Of a stretch of DNA of 23,111 nt, positions 15,034 to 23,059 are shown piece after piece; within the stretch, counting starts at the first letter, position 1, and every line of letters starts with the position of its first letter. A program made the position numbers and the translations under genes. Under the pieces are notes generated by a model. That model was not told where the DNA came from and made no database searches. It saw only the letters and a program-made list of their open reading frames with translations. Source of the DNA: Bacteroidota bacterium (GTDB lineage Bacteria > Bacteroidota > Ignavibacteria > SZUA-365); assembly GCA_023432805.1 (NCBI GenBank), contig JAEYUG010000083.1, positions 1 through 23,111 of the forward strand. Direction: 5' to 3'.

Positions 15034-15248
15034 GGCTCCCGCCTTCCAAGCAGTTCCACATGCGGTTCGAAGGTGATATGCATGTCGTCAGGGGTGAGCG
15101 ATCCGAAGGTGGGCCACTCGACGCTGAGTCCATGGGCCAGACGATGCCGGGTTTCGGCGAACAGGGCATCGACAATGTCTCGCACCACGTCGTCCGACAT
15201 GCCGGTGCTGCGCGCTGCGCGCTCGATCAGGTCGTCTTTTTCAAGCAT
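15030..15248 (-). CDS. Minimal 72-residue HU-fold protein
   Basis: A 72-residue protein from ATG 15246-15248, one base after the barrel-protein stop. The pattern LIERAARSTGMSDDVVRDIVDAL, then HRLAHGLSVEWPTFGSL, matches the two-helix body and the first hairpin (gfGsF) of HU/IHF proteins. ITFEPHVELL resembles the last strand and the start of helix 3 (FxPs..L). HU is about 90 residues; the shortfall is the extended beta arm, here about four residues (TPDD) instead of roughly 20. Basic arm residues and the intercalating proline are therefore missing. It is a bacterial HU-like fold but probably not a normal nucleoid protein. Its coupling to the following HU-fold membrane protein (ATGA) suggests a heterodimer or a split version of a tandem HU protein. 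Confidence 0.7.
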   Translation of the reverse strand: MLEKDDLIERAARSTGMSDDVVRDIVDALFAETRHRLAHGLSVEWPTFGSLTPDDMHITFEPHVELLGRREP

Positions 15249-15249
15249 G

Positions 15250-16974
15250 TCAGAGCTGCAGAACCAGGCCGCCCATGATGAAGATCGGGCGCTGTGAGTA
15301 CCCGCGCCACTGTTCGGTGCGCTGGTCGAGAAGGTTGTGCACACGTGCGAACACGCCGAACAGGGGCGTGATCGCATACTCGGCATGCAGCGATACGAGG
15401 AGCAGCGTCGGCAGATCACCATCGCGATCGCGTCGGGAGGCTTCCAGTGTGAGCTGTGCGCCGAGCTCGAGTCCGAACCCGAATGCGTGCGTGTAGATGG
15501 TCGAGACTTCGACGCCGGGAACGTACGCCAACGGGACATCCTCACCTGCAACGCGTGCGGAGCGCAGCGCGAGACGTCCCTGCAGTCGTCCTGCCCCGGG
15601 AATCTGGTACGCACCGTCGACGTGGAGTGCGGTGATCGACGTGCCGCCCGCGTAGGCGGTTTCGAAGGTCTGGGCGAGGGGATCCGAACCGCGGTCGACG
15701 CGCAGCCACGAGGTGGCGTATGAGAAATCGATCCAGGTCCGTACTGCGAGTCTGCTGCGGTCATCCCATGCGCCGCCGATCTGGGCGCGCACGGGCACGT
15801 CGTTGTGTCGCAGTTCGGCGGTCGCGTCGAGGTAGGGACTCCGCAGCAGCATGCCGCCAAGTGTCATGCGCTCGACCGACGGGAGCCAGGCGGCGAAGAG
15901 GGAAGCCTCCGTGTCGAGGTGGTGCGTGAGGGTGAACCGCGGATACATGCGCCCGGACAGGGTGGTGCGTGATCCCTGCATCAGCCAGAAATGGAGTCCG
16001 CCCTCCAGGTCAGTGGAGGCGCCGAGGGTGAAACGTGACGCCGCGGAGATCTCGCCGAAGAAGGGACGGTTTGGATTGCCCGCCGTTGTCGTGCCCATGC
16101 CGAGGCGCAGGTCGATCTCCGCATCCACCGGCTGTCCCCAGGCGTGCAGTTGCGCACCCGCTGCCAGAGCGAGGACGTGTTCTTCGCGGCTGAATCGGCC
16201 GAGGTCTGCACTGTCGCGCAGCGCGGCGTCCTCATGCAGCACGGTGTGTTCCAGATGCACCGCTGCATGATGCTCGGCGATGCTGTTGCCGCGCGAGGCG
16301 AGCGATGCGCCCCAGCGCGCGGTGGTCAGACCGCGCCGCAGATCGAGCGGAGGAGCGGTGACGGGCAGCTTGTCCGCATACAAGCCGTAGGTGTCATGGG
16401 AGACGGCGACGCTTCCCTCCAGGCGGGACCGTGCAAGGAGGGGATGCGCAGTCGTGGGCAGCCACGTGCCGCCGGTGAGGTCGATATTAAAGCGGGTATG
16501 GTCGGCACGGTCGACATGACCGTCGCTCTGCTCGTAGCGGAGGTGGGCGGCGATGTCGGCGAGGGTGTAGCGGTCTCCATACCAGGCTTCGATCAGGGGT
16601 GTGGAGAAACGGCCGAAGCCCGCCAACACGCGCAGGCGTTTGCGCAGGCCGTCGAGAGCGGCCACGTCGAGGGGACGCCGCAGAGGGGATACGTCACCGA
16701 AGCGTGCCTCGCGATCTCCACGACCGGCGCGCTCGGCGAATCCCGCCGGCCGCAGCAGCTCGGCCTCTTCCTTCGCGCTCGGTGGGAACCCGATCTCATC
16801 TGCGCCTGTGATGACATACTGGGGCAGGTTCAATCCCGGCAGCTTCTTTCGTACCGGGGTGCTCGTCTCAGGCCGTATATCGGTCGGAGGGGGGACAGGC
16901 TTGTCCTGTGCCCTCACTAGCCCCGATCCCATCACGCAGAGCAGCGCCGCCGCAAGGAGCCTGCCGCGCGTCAT
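15250..16974 (-). CDS. Outer-membrane beta-barrel protein, TonB-receptor-like without plug
   Basis: This 574-residue protein has a signal peptide (MTRGRLLAAALLCVMGSGLV, cleavage near VRA-QD). A short Pro-rich segment and the motif LPQYVITGADEIGFPP (about 50-65) follow. Residues from about 110 to the end alternate polar and hydrophobic residues in strand-sized blocks. The last lines (VFARVHNLLDQRTEQWRG, then MGGLVLQL) look like the final strands of TonB-dependent receptors. No plug domain is present. LPxYVITG resembles the region just before a plug, so this may be a receptor that lost its plug or a distinct porin. It overlaps the TPR gene (ATGA, 16971-16974) and precedes the HU pair by one base. 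Its position in an operon with tonB makes a TonB-linked role plausible but unproven. Confidence 0.72.
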   Translation of the reverse strand: MTRGRLLAAALLCVMGSGLVRAQDKPVPPPTDIRPETSTPVRKKLPGLNLPQYVITGADEIGFPPSAKEEAELLRPAGFAERAGRGDREARFGDVSPLRRPLDVAALDGLRKRLRVLAGFGRFSTPLIEAWYGDRYTLADIAAHLRYEQSDGHVDRADHTRFNIDLTGGTWLPTTAHPLLARSRLEGSVAVSHDTYGLYADKLPVTAPPLDLRRGLTTARWGASLASRGNSIAEHHAAVHLEHTVLHEDAALRDSADLGRFSREEHVLALAAGAQLHAWGQPVDAEIDLRLGMGTTTAGNPNRPFFGEISAASRFTLGASTDLEGGLHFWLMQGSRTTLSGRMYPRFTLTHHLDTEASLFAAWLPSVERMTLGGMLLRSPYLDATAELRHNDVPVRAQIGGAWDDRSRLAVRTWIDFSYATSWLRVDRGSDPLAQTFETAYAGGTSITALHVDGAYQIPGAGRLQGRLALRSARVAGEDVPLAYVPGVEVSTIYTHAFGFGLELGAQLTLEASRRDRDGDLPTLLLVSLHAEYAITPLFGVFARVHNLLDQRTEQWRGYSQRPIFIMGGLVLQL

Positions 16975-19970
16975 TTCGACCTCGCGAGCCGGTCCGCCGC
17001 ATCTGCGGCTTCAGGTGTGCCGCCGTATCGGTCGACGAGTTTCTGCCAGGCACGGCGTGCGCCATCCATGTCGCCCCGCTCCTCGTAGAGCGTTCCCAGT
17101 TCGAGCGTCGCACGAGCGATCCACGCGGCCGCCTCGGGATACACGTATTCGACACGCAGCAGCGCCTTCTCGGCTTCCTCGCCGCGCCCGGCCTTGGCAA
17201 GAATCCTCCCGGTCACATACTGTGCCTTCGCACCGGCCTCATCCTGCCGCGCAGCGGCGATGGACGCCAGTGATGCGAGCGCGGTTTCCACATTTCCCTT
17301 GTCTGCAGACATGGCTGCCAGCTCGATGGACGCGAACGCGCCCATTTCACCATCGGGATCCGCGGCGCGGGCCGCATCAAAATCCTCGGTCGCCTCCTGC
17401 GTGCGCTGGTCGGCCCGTCGGGCCGCACCGCGTCGGAAGTGAATCTCCGCGCGCCGTGCCGTCGCAGCCGGATCAGCCAGCAGCAACGAGTACATGGTTT
17501 CGGCTTCTGCGAATTCCCGTGTCTGCACGGCATCATCGGCCAGTCGCATCTGCGCCTCGATCGCCTCCGGGGTGCCGGCATGCTGCGTGGTCAATTCGCG
17601 CAGCGTTGCAAGCGATTTCTCGCGTTCATTGCGTTCCTGCTGTACGCGGGAGAGAAGCAGCATCGCCTCGCCCCGTTTCCCACTCGAAGGGTAGCTGCGC
17701 AGAAAGGCTTCCAATGCGGCGTTGGCGGCATCGAGATCACGTTCCTCGTAGCTCTTGCGGGCATTGCCGAGAGCCACGACATCCGCCACCACGCTCTGGG
17801 GATGTGTGCGCAGCCATTCCTCCTTGACCGTGGCTGCTTCTGTATCCTTCTTCTGCATGCGCAGGCATTGGCCGATGCCGTCGAGCGCGTCGCCGGTCAA
17901 TGGCGAATCGGGATGTTCGTCGAGCACACGCCGATACGCGCGCTCCGCCTCGGCGTACTTGCCCTGATTGTACAGGCAGTCGCCGATCGTGTACTTGGCC
18001 TCGGCCTGCAGGGCGCTCGATGGCCAGGAGGCGATCAATGTCGTAAACGAGGCGATCGCCGCGTTGAAATCCCTGCTCTGGAAATGCAACCAGCCGAGAC
18101 TGTACTGTGCCTTGTCTGCGTATTCGGAGCCTGGATACTTCTCCAGAAGCCCCTTGAGCGTCGCAATGCCTCCGGGCGTGTCGCCGGCCCGATGTTCTGC
18201 GTTGCCGAGCTGCAGCAGGGCATAGGGTGCCAGCGCATGATTCGGATACATGCGCACGGCATACCGCCAGGTCCGCGCCGCCTCCGAGAACCGCTTCATC
18301 GCGAACTGCGCATCGCCGAGCCGCACGTTGGCGTCCATGTCGTGGCGTCCGCCCTTGAACTCGCTGGTCAGCGTGCGGAACATCCGCTCCGCTTCCTGAT
18401 ACTTCTGCTGACGCGATAGCGCCCAGGCCAGCCCGTACATCGCATCCTGGCGCAGTGAGGGATCATCGGTCGAGACGAGCGCCTGATTGTAGACGATTTC
18501 CGCGTCCGCGTACCGTCCGGTCTTGAAATGACACTCGCCGAGCCAGACGAGTGCATCAGGCTTGCGAGGATCAGAGGGATGCGATGTGAGGAAGGCCTCG
18601 AAGGCACGCGCGGCGTCTGCATGCCGGCCTGCCTTGAACAGACTCCACCCCGATCGGAAGCGACTCACGGCGTGCACCTTCTCGTCTGATGTCGGTGCCT
18701 CGATCGCGCGGGCAAAGGATGCAGCGGCGTCGGAGAATTTGCCCAGCGCGAGCTGGCATTCGCCGGTCATGTTCCACGCGTCGGCAAGCACGTCGCTCTG
18801 CGGGAAGCGCTGCGTGACCTCGCGAAAGGACTGCAGCGCGAGGGTCCACGCACCCTCGTGGAATGCGGCCATCCCCAGTTCGAAATGTGCGTTGTCGGCA
18901 TACTCGCCGAGCGGTGCACGCGCGAGCATGTCCTGAAACACCATGCGAGCCTCCGCCAGGTTGCCGGCCAGGCGCAATGTCATGCCCTTGCGATAGCGTG
19001 CCGCTTCTGCAACGCCATCGGAACCCTGTCCGAGTTCGTCGAACACGGCGATGGCTTCCGAGTACTTCTTCTGTTCGATGAAGGCCCAACCGAGGGAGTA
19101 CTTGACCTGACGGATGCGTGCCCCGGTGGGATAGGCGCCGATGTAGTCTCGATACATGCGCTCGGCTTCCGCATGGCGGCCGAGTTTGTAGGCACATTCT
19201 CCGCGGAGATAGAGTCGTTCGGCGACATTCTCGGCATCGGGATTGTCGGTCAATCCCTCAAACCATGAGAGCGCGTCTGCATGGTCGCCCTTCAGGTGCA
19301 GGCAGGCACCGATGCGGGTGCGTGCGGCGACGGCAAGGGCACTGGAAGGGAAGACGGCAAGCAACGAATCGTAGATGGCACGGGCCTGGTCGTAGCGTCC
19401 GGTCTTCTCATGCACGTATCCCACAGAATACAGGGCGTAGTCGCGGATGCGGCCGGTGGGGTAGTGGTCGTACGCTATTGCGTAATACCGCAGGGCAGTG
19501 GGGACGTTTCCATCACGGAATGCGGCTTCCCCGGCCCAATATGCGGCTTCATGTGCGAGATTTCCCTCAGGCCAGGTGCGCAGCACATCGGCAAAGGCAA
19601 TCTGGGCGTCGGCATATTTCTGCTGACGGTAGAGAACCTCGGCACGGCGGAATGCGGCATCATCAGCCAGTTTACTGTCGGGATGCCGCTCGATGAAACG
19701 CGCGAAACGCAGCGCGGCATCGGTGAGTCCCCCCATCTGATACTGGCATTCGGCTGCGAAGTACTCTGCATCGATCGCCACGGTGCTGGAGGGGAAACGC
19801 TGCTGAAAATCGTTGAATTGCTGATAGGCGAGCTGGTAATGTCCGTCCTTGAACAGACCGAGGGCGAAGGTGTACTCCTGTTCCTCGTTCGCGGGAGTCT
19901 GCTGCGCGCGTACATCCTCTGCGCACACCAGGGCGAATGTGACAAGGAGTGCCGTTAGGAAACGCGGCAT
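16971..19970 (-). CDS. Large periplasmic tetratricopeptide-repeat protein
   Basis: This 999-residue protein has a signal peptide (MPRFLTALLVTFALVCAEDV, cleavage near VRA-QQ). It is otherwise almost entirely TPR/YbgF-BamD-like repeats of 35-38 residues, roughly two dozen. Each has a helix A such as AEYFAAECQYQMG, then Y/F.DA...F..F....P.S. Examples are PDSKLADDAAFRRAEVLYRQQKYADA near residue 95 and PGSEYADKAQYSLGWLHFQSRDFNAA mid-protein. No lipobox Cys is seen, so it is predicted to be soluble periplasmic or peripherally outer-membrane bound. TPR superhelices scaffold protein complexes. As first gene of the operon with the barrel, HU-like proteins and ExbB-ExbD-TonB, it could be the periplasmic platform. 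AGGA precedes ATG 19968-19970. The protein is far longer than YbgF/CpoB (about 260 residues). Confidence 0.85.
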   Translation of the reverse strand: MPRFLTALLVTFALVCAEDVRAQQTPANEEQEYTFALGLFKDGHYQLAYQQFNDFQQRFPSSTVAIDAEYFAAECQYQMGGLTDAALRFARFIERHPDSKLADDAAFRRAEVLYRQQKYADAQIAFADVLRTWPEGNLAHEAAYWAGEAAFRDGNVPTALRYYAIAYDHYPTGRIRDYALYSVGYVHEKTGRYDQARAIYDSLLAVFPSSALAVAARTRIGACLHLKGDHADALSWFEGLTDNPDAENVAERLYLRGECAYKLGRHAEAERMYRDYIGAYPTGARIRQVKYSLGWAFIEQKKYSEAIAVFDELGQGSDGVAEAARYRKGMTLRLAGNLAEARMVFQDMLARAPLGEYADNAHFELGMAAFHEGAWTLALQSFREVTQRFPQSDVLADAWNMTGECQLALGKFSDAAASFARAIEAPTSDEKVHAVSRFRSGWSLFKAGRHADAARAFEAFLTSHPSDPRKPDALVWLGECHFKTGRYADAEIVYNQALVSTDDPSLRQDAMYGLAWALSRQQKYQEAERMFRTLTSEFKGGRHDMDANVRLGDAQFAMKRFSEAARTWRYAVRMYPNHALAPYALLQLGNAEHRAGDTPGGIATLKGLLEKYPGSEYADKAQYSLGWLHFQSRDFNAAIASFTTLIASWPSSALQAEAKYTIGDCLYNQGKYAEAERAYRRVLDEHPDSPLTGDALDGIGQCLRMQKKDTEAATVKEEWLRTHPQSVVADVVALGNARKSYEERDLDAANAALEAFLRSYPSSGKRGEAMLLLSRVQQERNEREKSLATLRELTTQHAGTPEAIEAQMRLADDAVQTREFAEAETMYSLLLADPAATARRAEIHFRRGAARRADQRTQEATEDFDAARAADPDGEMGAFASIELAAMSADKGNVETALASLASIAAARQDEAGAKAQYVTGRILAKAGRGEEAEKALLRVEYVYPEAAAWIARATLELGTLYEERGDMDGARRAWQKLVDRYGGTPEAADAADRLARSK

Positions 19971-20059
19971 GATTCGTCCTGAAAAGTGGGAAGGGGTCGC
20001 GACTTAAAGTAACACTCGAAACGATGCATAGATGCGGGGCAAGTTAAAGCTGTTTTTCT

Positions 20060-20084
20060 CACCAGTCAAGGAGTTGACTGGGTG
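20060..20084. promoter_or_regulatory. Hairpin/operator candidate in the divergent region
   Basis: ccagtcaa (20062-20069) and ttgactgg (20074-20081) form a perfect 8-bp inverted repeat around ggag. With a one-base bulge the stem extends to cac/gtg. It lies just upstream of the candidate -33 box and is suitably placed for a dimeric regulator acting on both operons. Confidence 0.4.
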
Positions 20085-20089
20085 CGGCG

Positions 20090-20120
20090 TTGCAGAAAGG
20101 CGTGCATTCCCGTACTTTTC
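20090..20120 (+). promoter_or_regulatory. Candidate Bacteroidota-type promoter for the ATPase operon
   Basis: TTGC (20090-20093) and TACTTTTC (20113-20120) are separated by 19 bases, close to the -33 TTG / -7 TAnnTTTG pattern of Bacteroidota. Transcription would start about 80 bases before the GTG start codon. Confidence 0.35.
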
Positions 20121-20208
20121 CCCCCTGTTTTCGTGCGTCATGCCTCGTCAGCCGCGTCGTCGAGGCTCGCCCGCCCCTGCCATCCAGACACAGTGCAAGA
20201 GGAGTCGC

Positions 20209-21513
20209 GTGCCCCCAGCAGCCGCGTTCAGCTTCGACGAGAGCATCGCCCGATTCCGCGAGGCCATCGAATTCGTCAACAGCCGCATCATCAACCGAGC
20301 GGAAGTCATCGACCAGATCTTCAGCGCGCTGCTTATGCGCGAGCATGCGCTGATTCAGAGCCGGACGGGAGCGGCAAAGAGCCTGCTGGCCCAGCAGATC
20401 TTCAAGACCTTCGAGGGTGCCTCGCTCTTCAGCGTGCAGGCGTCGAAGGAACAGCAACCTGATACCTACTTCGGTGCGCTCGACATCGAGGAACTGCGCA
20501 AGGGACGCCTGCGCCATAACACGGCGGGATCGCTGGTCGAATCCGAATTCGGTTTCATCGACGAGATCTTCGACGCCAACGACTACACGCTGCGCGCGCT
20601 CTTGACCACGCTCAACGAGCGCGCGCTCATTCTCGGCACGCAGCAGGTGCCGGCCCGCGTGCACACGGTGATCGCGGCCACGAACTACCTGCGTGTCTCG
20701 GAGATCACCGAGGCGCTGCTGGACCGCTTCGTCTTCAAGGCCCTCTTCATCCCCACCAAGAACGGCTACGTGCAGTACCAGATCGCGCAGCGCTATCTGT
20801 CGAATCACGGCCGCGCTTCCGCACCGGAGCGACCGATCCCATACCCGCTGCTCGACCGCACCTCGCGCATCATCCGCGGCGAGGATCCGGACGTCACCAT
20901 CAGCATTCCCCTCAACATCATCTTCTTCGCGAATTCCGTCGTGCGCCACTACGAGTCGCAGCGCAACCGCGTGATCAAGGAGAATCCCCAGGCCCATCCC
21001 CATGTGAAGGATTTCTACATCTCGCCCCGCACCTACACCCGCGGACTCGACATGCTGCGTGTCAGCGCATTTCTGCACGGGCGCAGCGAGGTGACCGTCG
21101 ACGACGTGGGGAAGCTCTGGTACATGCATACGGTCGTGGGCATCAAGGAACAGAGAGAGTTGTTCCAGAAGTGCTTCGAGACGATCCGCAATCAGCTCAC
21201 GGCCGCGCGTGCCTTCGAACAGATCCAGCGCATGCTCGAATTCCAGGAACTGCTCGAGATGCTCAAGCAGGATGCCTCGCTGCTCGAGCGTCCGATCACG
21301 CAGCTTGATACGCCCGTGCTGCGACGCAGCTTCCTCGAGTGGGCGAAGGAGACCTTCGGGTTCGCCGATGCCGGAGTCGAAGGCAACCGGCGGCTGCTGG
21401 AAGGATACCTGCGCACCTTCGAACCCCTGACCGAGGAACTCCACGAACTCAAGCAGCAGCAGGAAAAGGATCTGGCCGAACTGTTCAATCCCGCCGTGCA
21501 CATCTGGACCTGA
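20209..21513 (+). CDS. MoxR/RavA-type AAA+ ATPase
   Basis: This 434-residue protein starts from GTG 20209 with AGGAG 4 bases upstream; ATG 20140 is a less likely alternative with no SD. Its AAA+ core has a P-loop reading SRTGAAKS (51-58), Walker B FGFIDEI (114-120, D118/E119), sensor 1 VIAATN (N159), arginine-finger region LLDRF and sensor 2 SPRTYTRGLDML. The stretch TYFGALDIEELRKGR resembles the RavA subgroup of MoxR proteins. The first P-loop glycine is replaced by Ser, while K57 and S58 remain. The C-terminal third is helical with a Glu/Lys/Gln-rich coiled coil (LHELKQQQEKDLAEL). Such ATPases remodel targets together with a VWA partner, which is the next gene 33 bases on. The target is unknown. 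Confidence 0.88.
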   Translation: MPPAAAFSFDESIARFREAIEFVNSRIINRAEVIDQIFSALLMREHALIQSRTGAAKSLLAQQIFKTFEGASLFSVQASKEQQPDTYFGALDIEELRKGRLRHNTAGSLVESEFGFIDEIFDANDYTLRALLTTLNERALILGTQQVPARVHTVIAATNYLRVSEITEALLDRFVFKALFIPTKNGYVQYQIAQRYLSNHGRASAPERPIPYPLLDRTSRIIRGEDPDVTISIPLNIIFFANSVVRHYESQRNRVIKENPQAHPHVKDFYISPRTYTRGLDMLRVSAFLHGRSEVTVDDVGKLWYMHTVVGIKEQRELFQKCFETIRNQLTAARAFEQIQRMLEFQELLEMLKQDASLLERPITQLDTPVLRRSFLEWAKETFGFADAGVEGNRRLLEGYLRTFEPLTEELHELKQQQEKDLAELFNPAVHIWT

Positions 21514-21546
21514 CCCCAGATGCAGCAGCGAGCATAGGAGTCCCGC

Positions 21547-23052
21547 GTGCCGGGTACCTACGAACACTACTTCGCGGTGATGGAGGACCTCGGGTTCTTC
21601 GATCACATCTACGAGCGACTGCCGGAGAATTTCACGGCGGTGTTCGAAATCGCGCGCGTGCTCGAGGATTCCGACAGCCGCCTCACGCAGACCCTCATGC
21701 CTGCCCTGCGCATGAGCCAGGCCGCCGCGCCGCGGCAGGATGTCGACGCCTCCATCGATCCCCAGATCTATATTGAGGATCTGGAGGAATCGGAGGCCGG
21801 ACTCATTCGCACGACGTCGCACCTTCCGCGCATCTACACCGCCCAATGGCTGTTGCCCGACGAAGTCTTCGAGCGGAAGCTGGCAAAACGCGAACTCTGG
21901 GTGCCTTATCCCCGGCGATCGACCTATCTGTCGGTCGAGCCCGACGACGACGATTACCGTCCCGACAGCCGCAAGCAGAAACTCTACATCCTGCTCGATA
22001 CCTCCAGCTCGATGGCCCTGCACAACCGCATCCATCTTGCGAAGGCCATCGTCTACCACGTGCTCAAGCACAACATGCGGGAGCTCGGGTACATCAGTCT
22101 GCGGACCTTCGATACAAAAATCGGCGACCTGCACGAGGCACGCGACGTGTCGGGTTTCCACGCCCTGATCAGCTTCGTCATGCGTCTGCACACGCTCGGG
22201 AACGGCACTGCCATGGCACGTGCGCTGACGCAGGCGGTCGACGATATTGCTGCGCTGCCGAAGCTCTCCGGCACGGAGATTCTCGTCATCACCGACGGCG
22301 CCTGCGCACTGCACGAAGCGGACATGCGTGCGATGCTCGGCGAGAATGTCACCTTGAACACGATCAAGCTCGGCCGAGCACAGGTCTATGCCTCGAAGAG
22401 CTACATCAAGGACAGGATTTTCGAGGAGGATTCACCGCAGCAGAGACAGCTCGAAGCCCTGCAGGGGAAGCTGAGGGACATGCAGCGGCAGAGGGATCTC
22501 GCTCAGAGTCCCCATCTGCGCAAGCGCTGTGAGGAATCCATCGGATACATCGAGGCGGAGATCGCCCGCATCGTCAATGCGATGACGGAAGACATCGTCG
22601 TCGGCTACGGTCACGAGCTGGAACGGCTCTCGCGCACCTACGTCACCGTCGATGACCTGGAGCTGGCGAGCCTGCTGCCGCTCGGAGAAACCTATGAGGA
22701 ACTCCGCCGCATCTTCTCCTCGCTCTGCGAGCGCATCGACACCTTTACAACGCTCGACCAGATTCGCCAGCTCGCCCTGCTCAACGACCACCTCGCCTTT
22801 CTCGTACGCATCGTGACCGATGCAGCGTTGCGGGAGCGCCTCGAATCTCTGCACGCAGAGGTAACCGACCGTCTGACCTCGACCCTGCGCGAACAGCTTG
22901 AAGCCTCCAGCGGTGGCATCATGCATCGGTTGACCGCCGACGATCGCCATGACCTGCAGTTTCTCGTCGCACAGGGAGCGGCGTCGGGCATGCCATTCTG
23001 GCGGTCGCTGCTCTGGCTGTTGCTCAAGCGTCTGCGCACCCTCTTCTCGTAG
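21547..23052 (+). CDS. VWA-domain (MIDAS) partner of MoxR ATPase
   Basis: This 501-residue protein starts from GTG 21547 with AGGAG 6 bases before it, the same start style as the upstream ATPase. The von Willebrand A domain (about 144-290) has an intact MIDAS: DTSSS (D151, S153, S155), T221 in LGNGTAMA, and D250 in VITDG. An acidic segment EPDDDDY precedes it. Residues about 294-335 form a charged coiled coil, followed by helical bundles. The C-terminal 20 residues (MPFWRSLLWLLLKRLRTLFS) look like a cationic amphipathic helix. The pairing matches RavA-ViaA-type modules, in which the VWA protein presents substrates or stimulates the ATPase. N-terminal sequence (FFDHIYERLPENF) is not a domain I recognise. 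REP-like DNA begins 8 bases after the stop. Confidence 0.88.
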   Translation: MPGTYEHYFAVMEDLGFFDHIYERLPENFTAVFEIARVLEDSDSRLTQTLMPALRMSQAAAPRQDVDASIDPQIYIEDLEESEAGLIRTTSHLPRIYTAQWLLPDEVFERKLAKRELWVPYPRRSTYLSVEPDDDDYRPDSRKQKLYILLDTSSSMALHNRIHLAKAIVYHVLKHNMRELGYISLRTFDTKIGDLHEARDVSGFHALISFVMRLHTLGNGTAMARALTQAVDDIAALPKLSGTEILVITDGACALHEADMRAMLGENVTLNTIKLGRAQVYASKSYIKDRIFEEDSPQQRQLEALQGKLRDMQRQRDLAQSPHLRKRCEESIGYIEAEIARIVNAMTEDIVVGYGHELERLSRTYVTVDDLELASLLPLGETYEELRRIFSSLCERIDTFTTLDQIRQLALLNDHLAFLVRIVTDAALRERLESLHAEVTDRLTSTLREQLEASSGGIMHRLTADDRHDLQFLVAQGAASGMPFWRSLLWLLLKRLRTLFS

Positions 23053-23059
23053 CACACGT

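Larger units (their letters stand above)
19971..20208. promoter_or_regulatory. Divergent control region, seven-gene operon / MoxR-VWA
   Basis: These 238 bases between divergent starts are A+T-richer on the left (tttttctcaccagt, acttaaagtaacactcg). They contain a plus-strand candidate promoter (20090-20120) and an inverted repeat (20060-20084). The frame is open through part of it in phase with the ATPase, but that stretch is Arg/Pro-rich and not conserved-looking. A minus-strand promoter must lie here; no clean box pair was found. Confidence 0.5.

Noticed and set aside
20032..20208. A longer N-terminus for the AAA+ ATPase
   Set aside because: The extension is Arg/Pro-rich, covers the promoter-like region and inverted repeat, and the GTG at 20209 has a good AGGAG site.
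20059..22314. A 751-codon antisense open frame across the ATPase and VWA genes
   Set aside because: It spans two real genes with intact motifs and SD sites; its own translation has no recognisable domain or start context.
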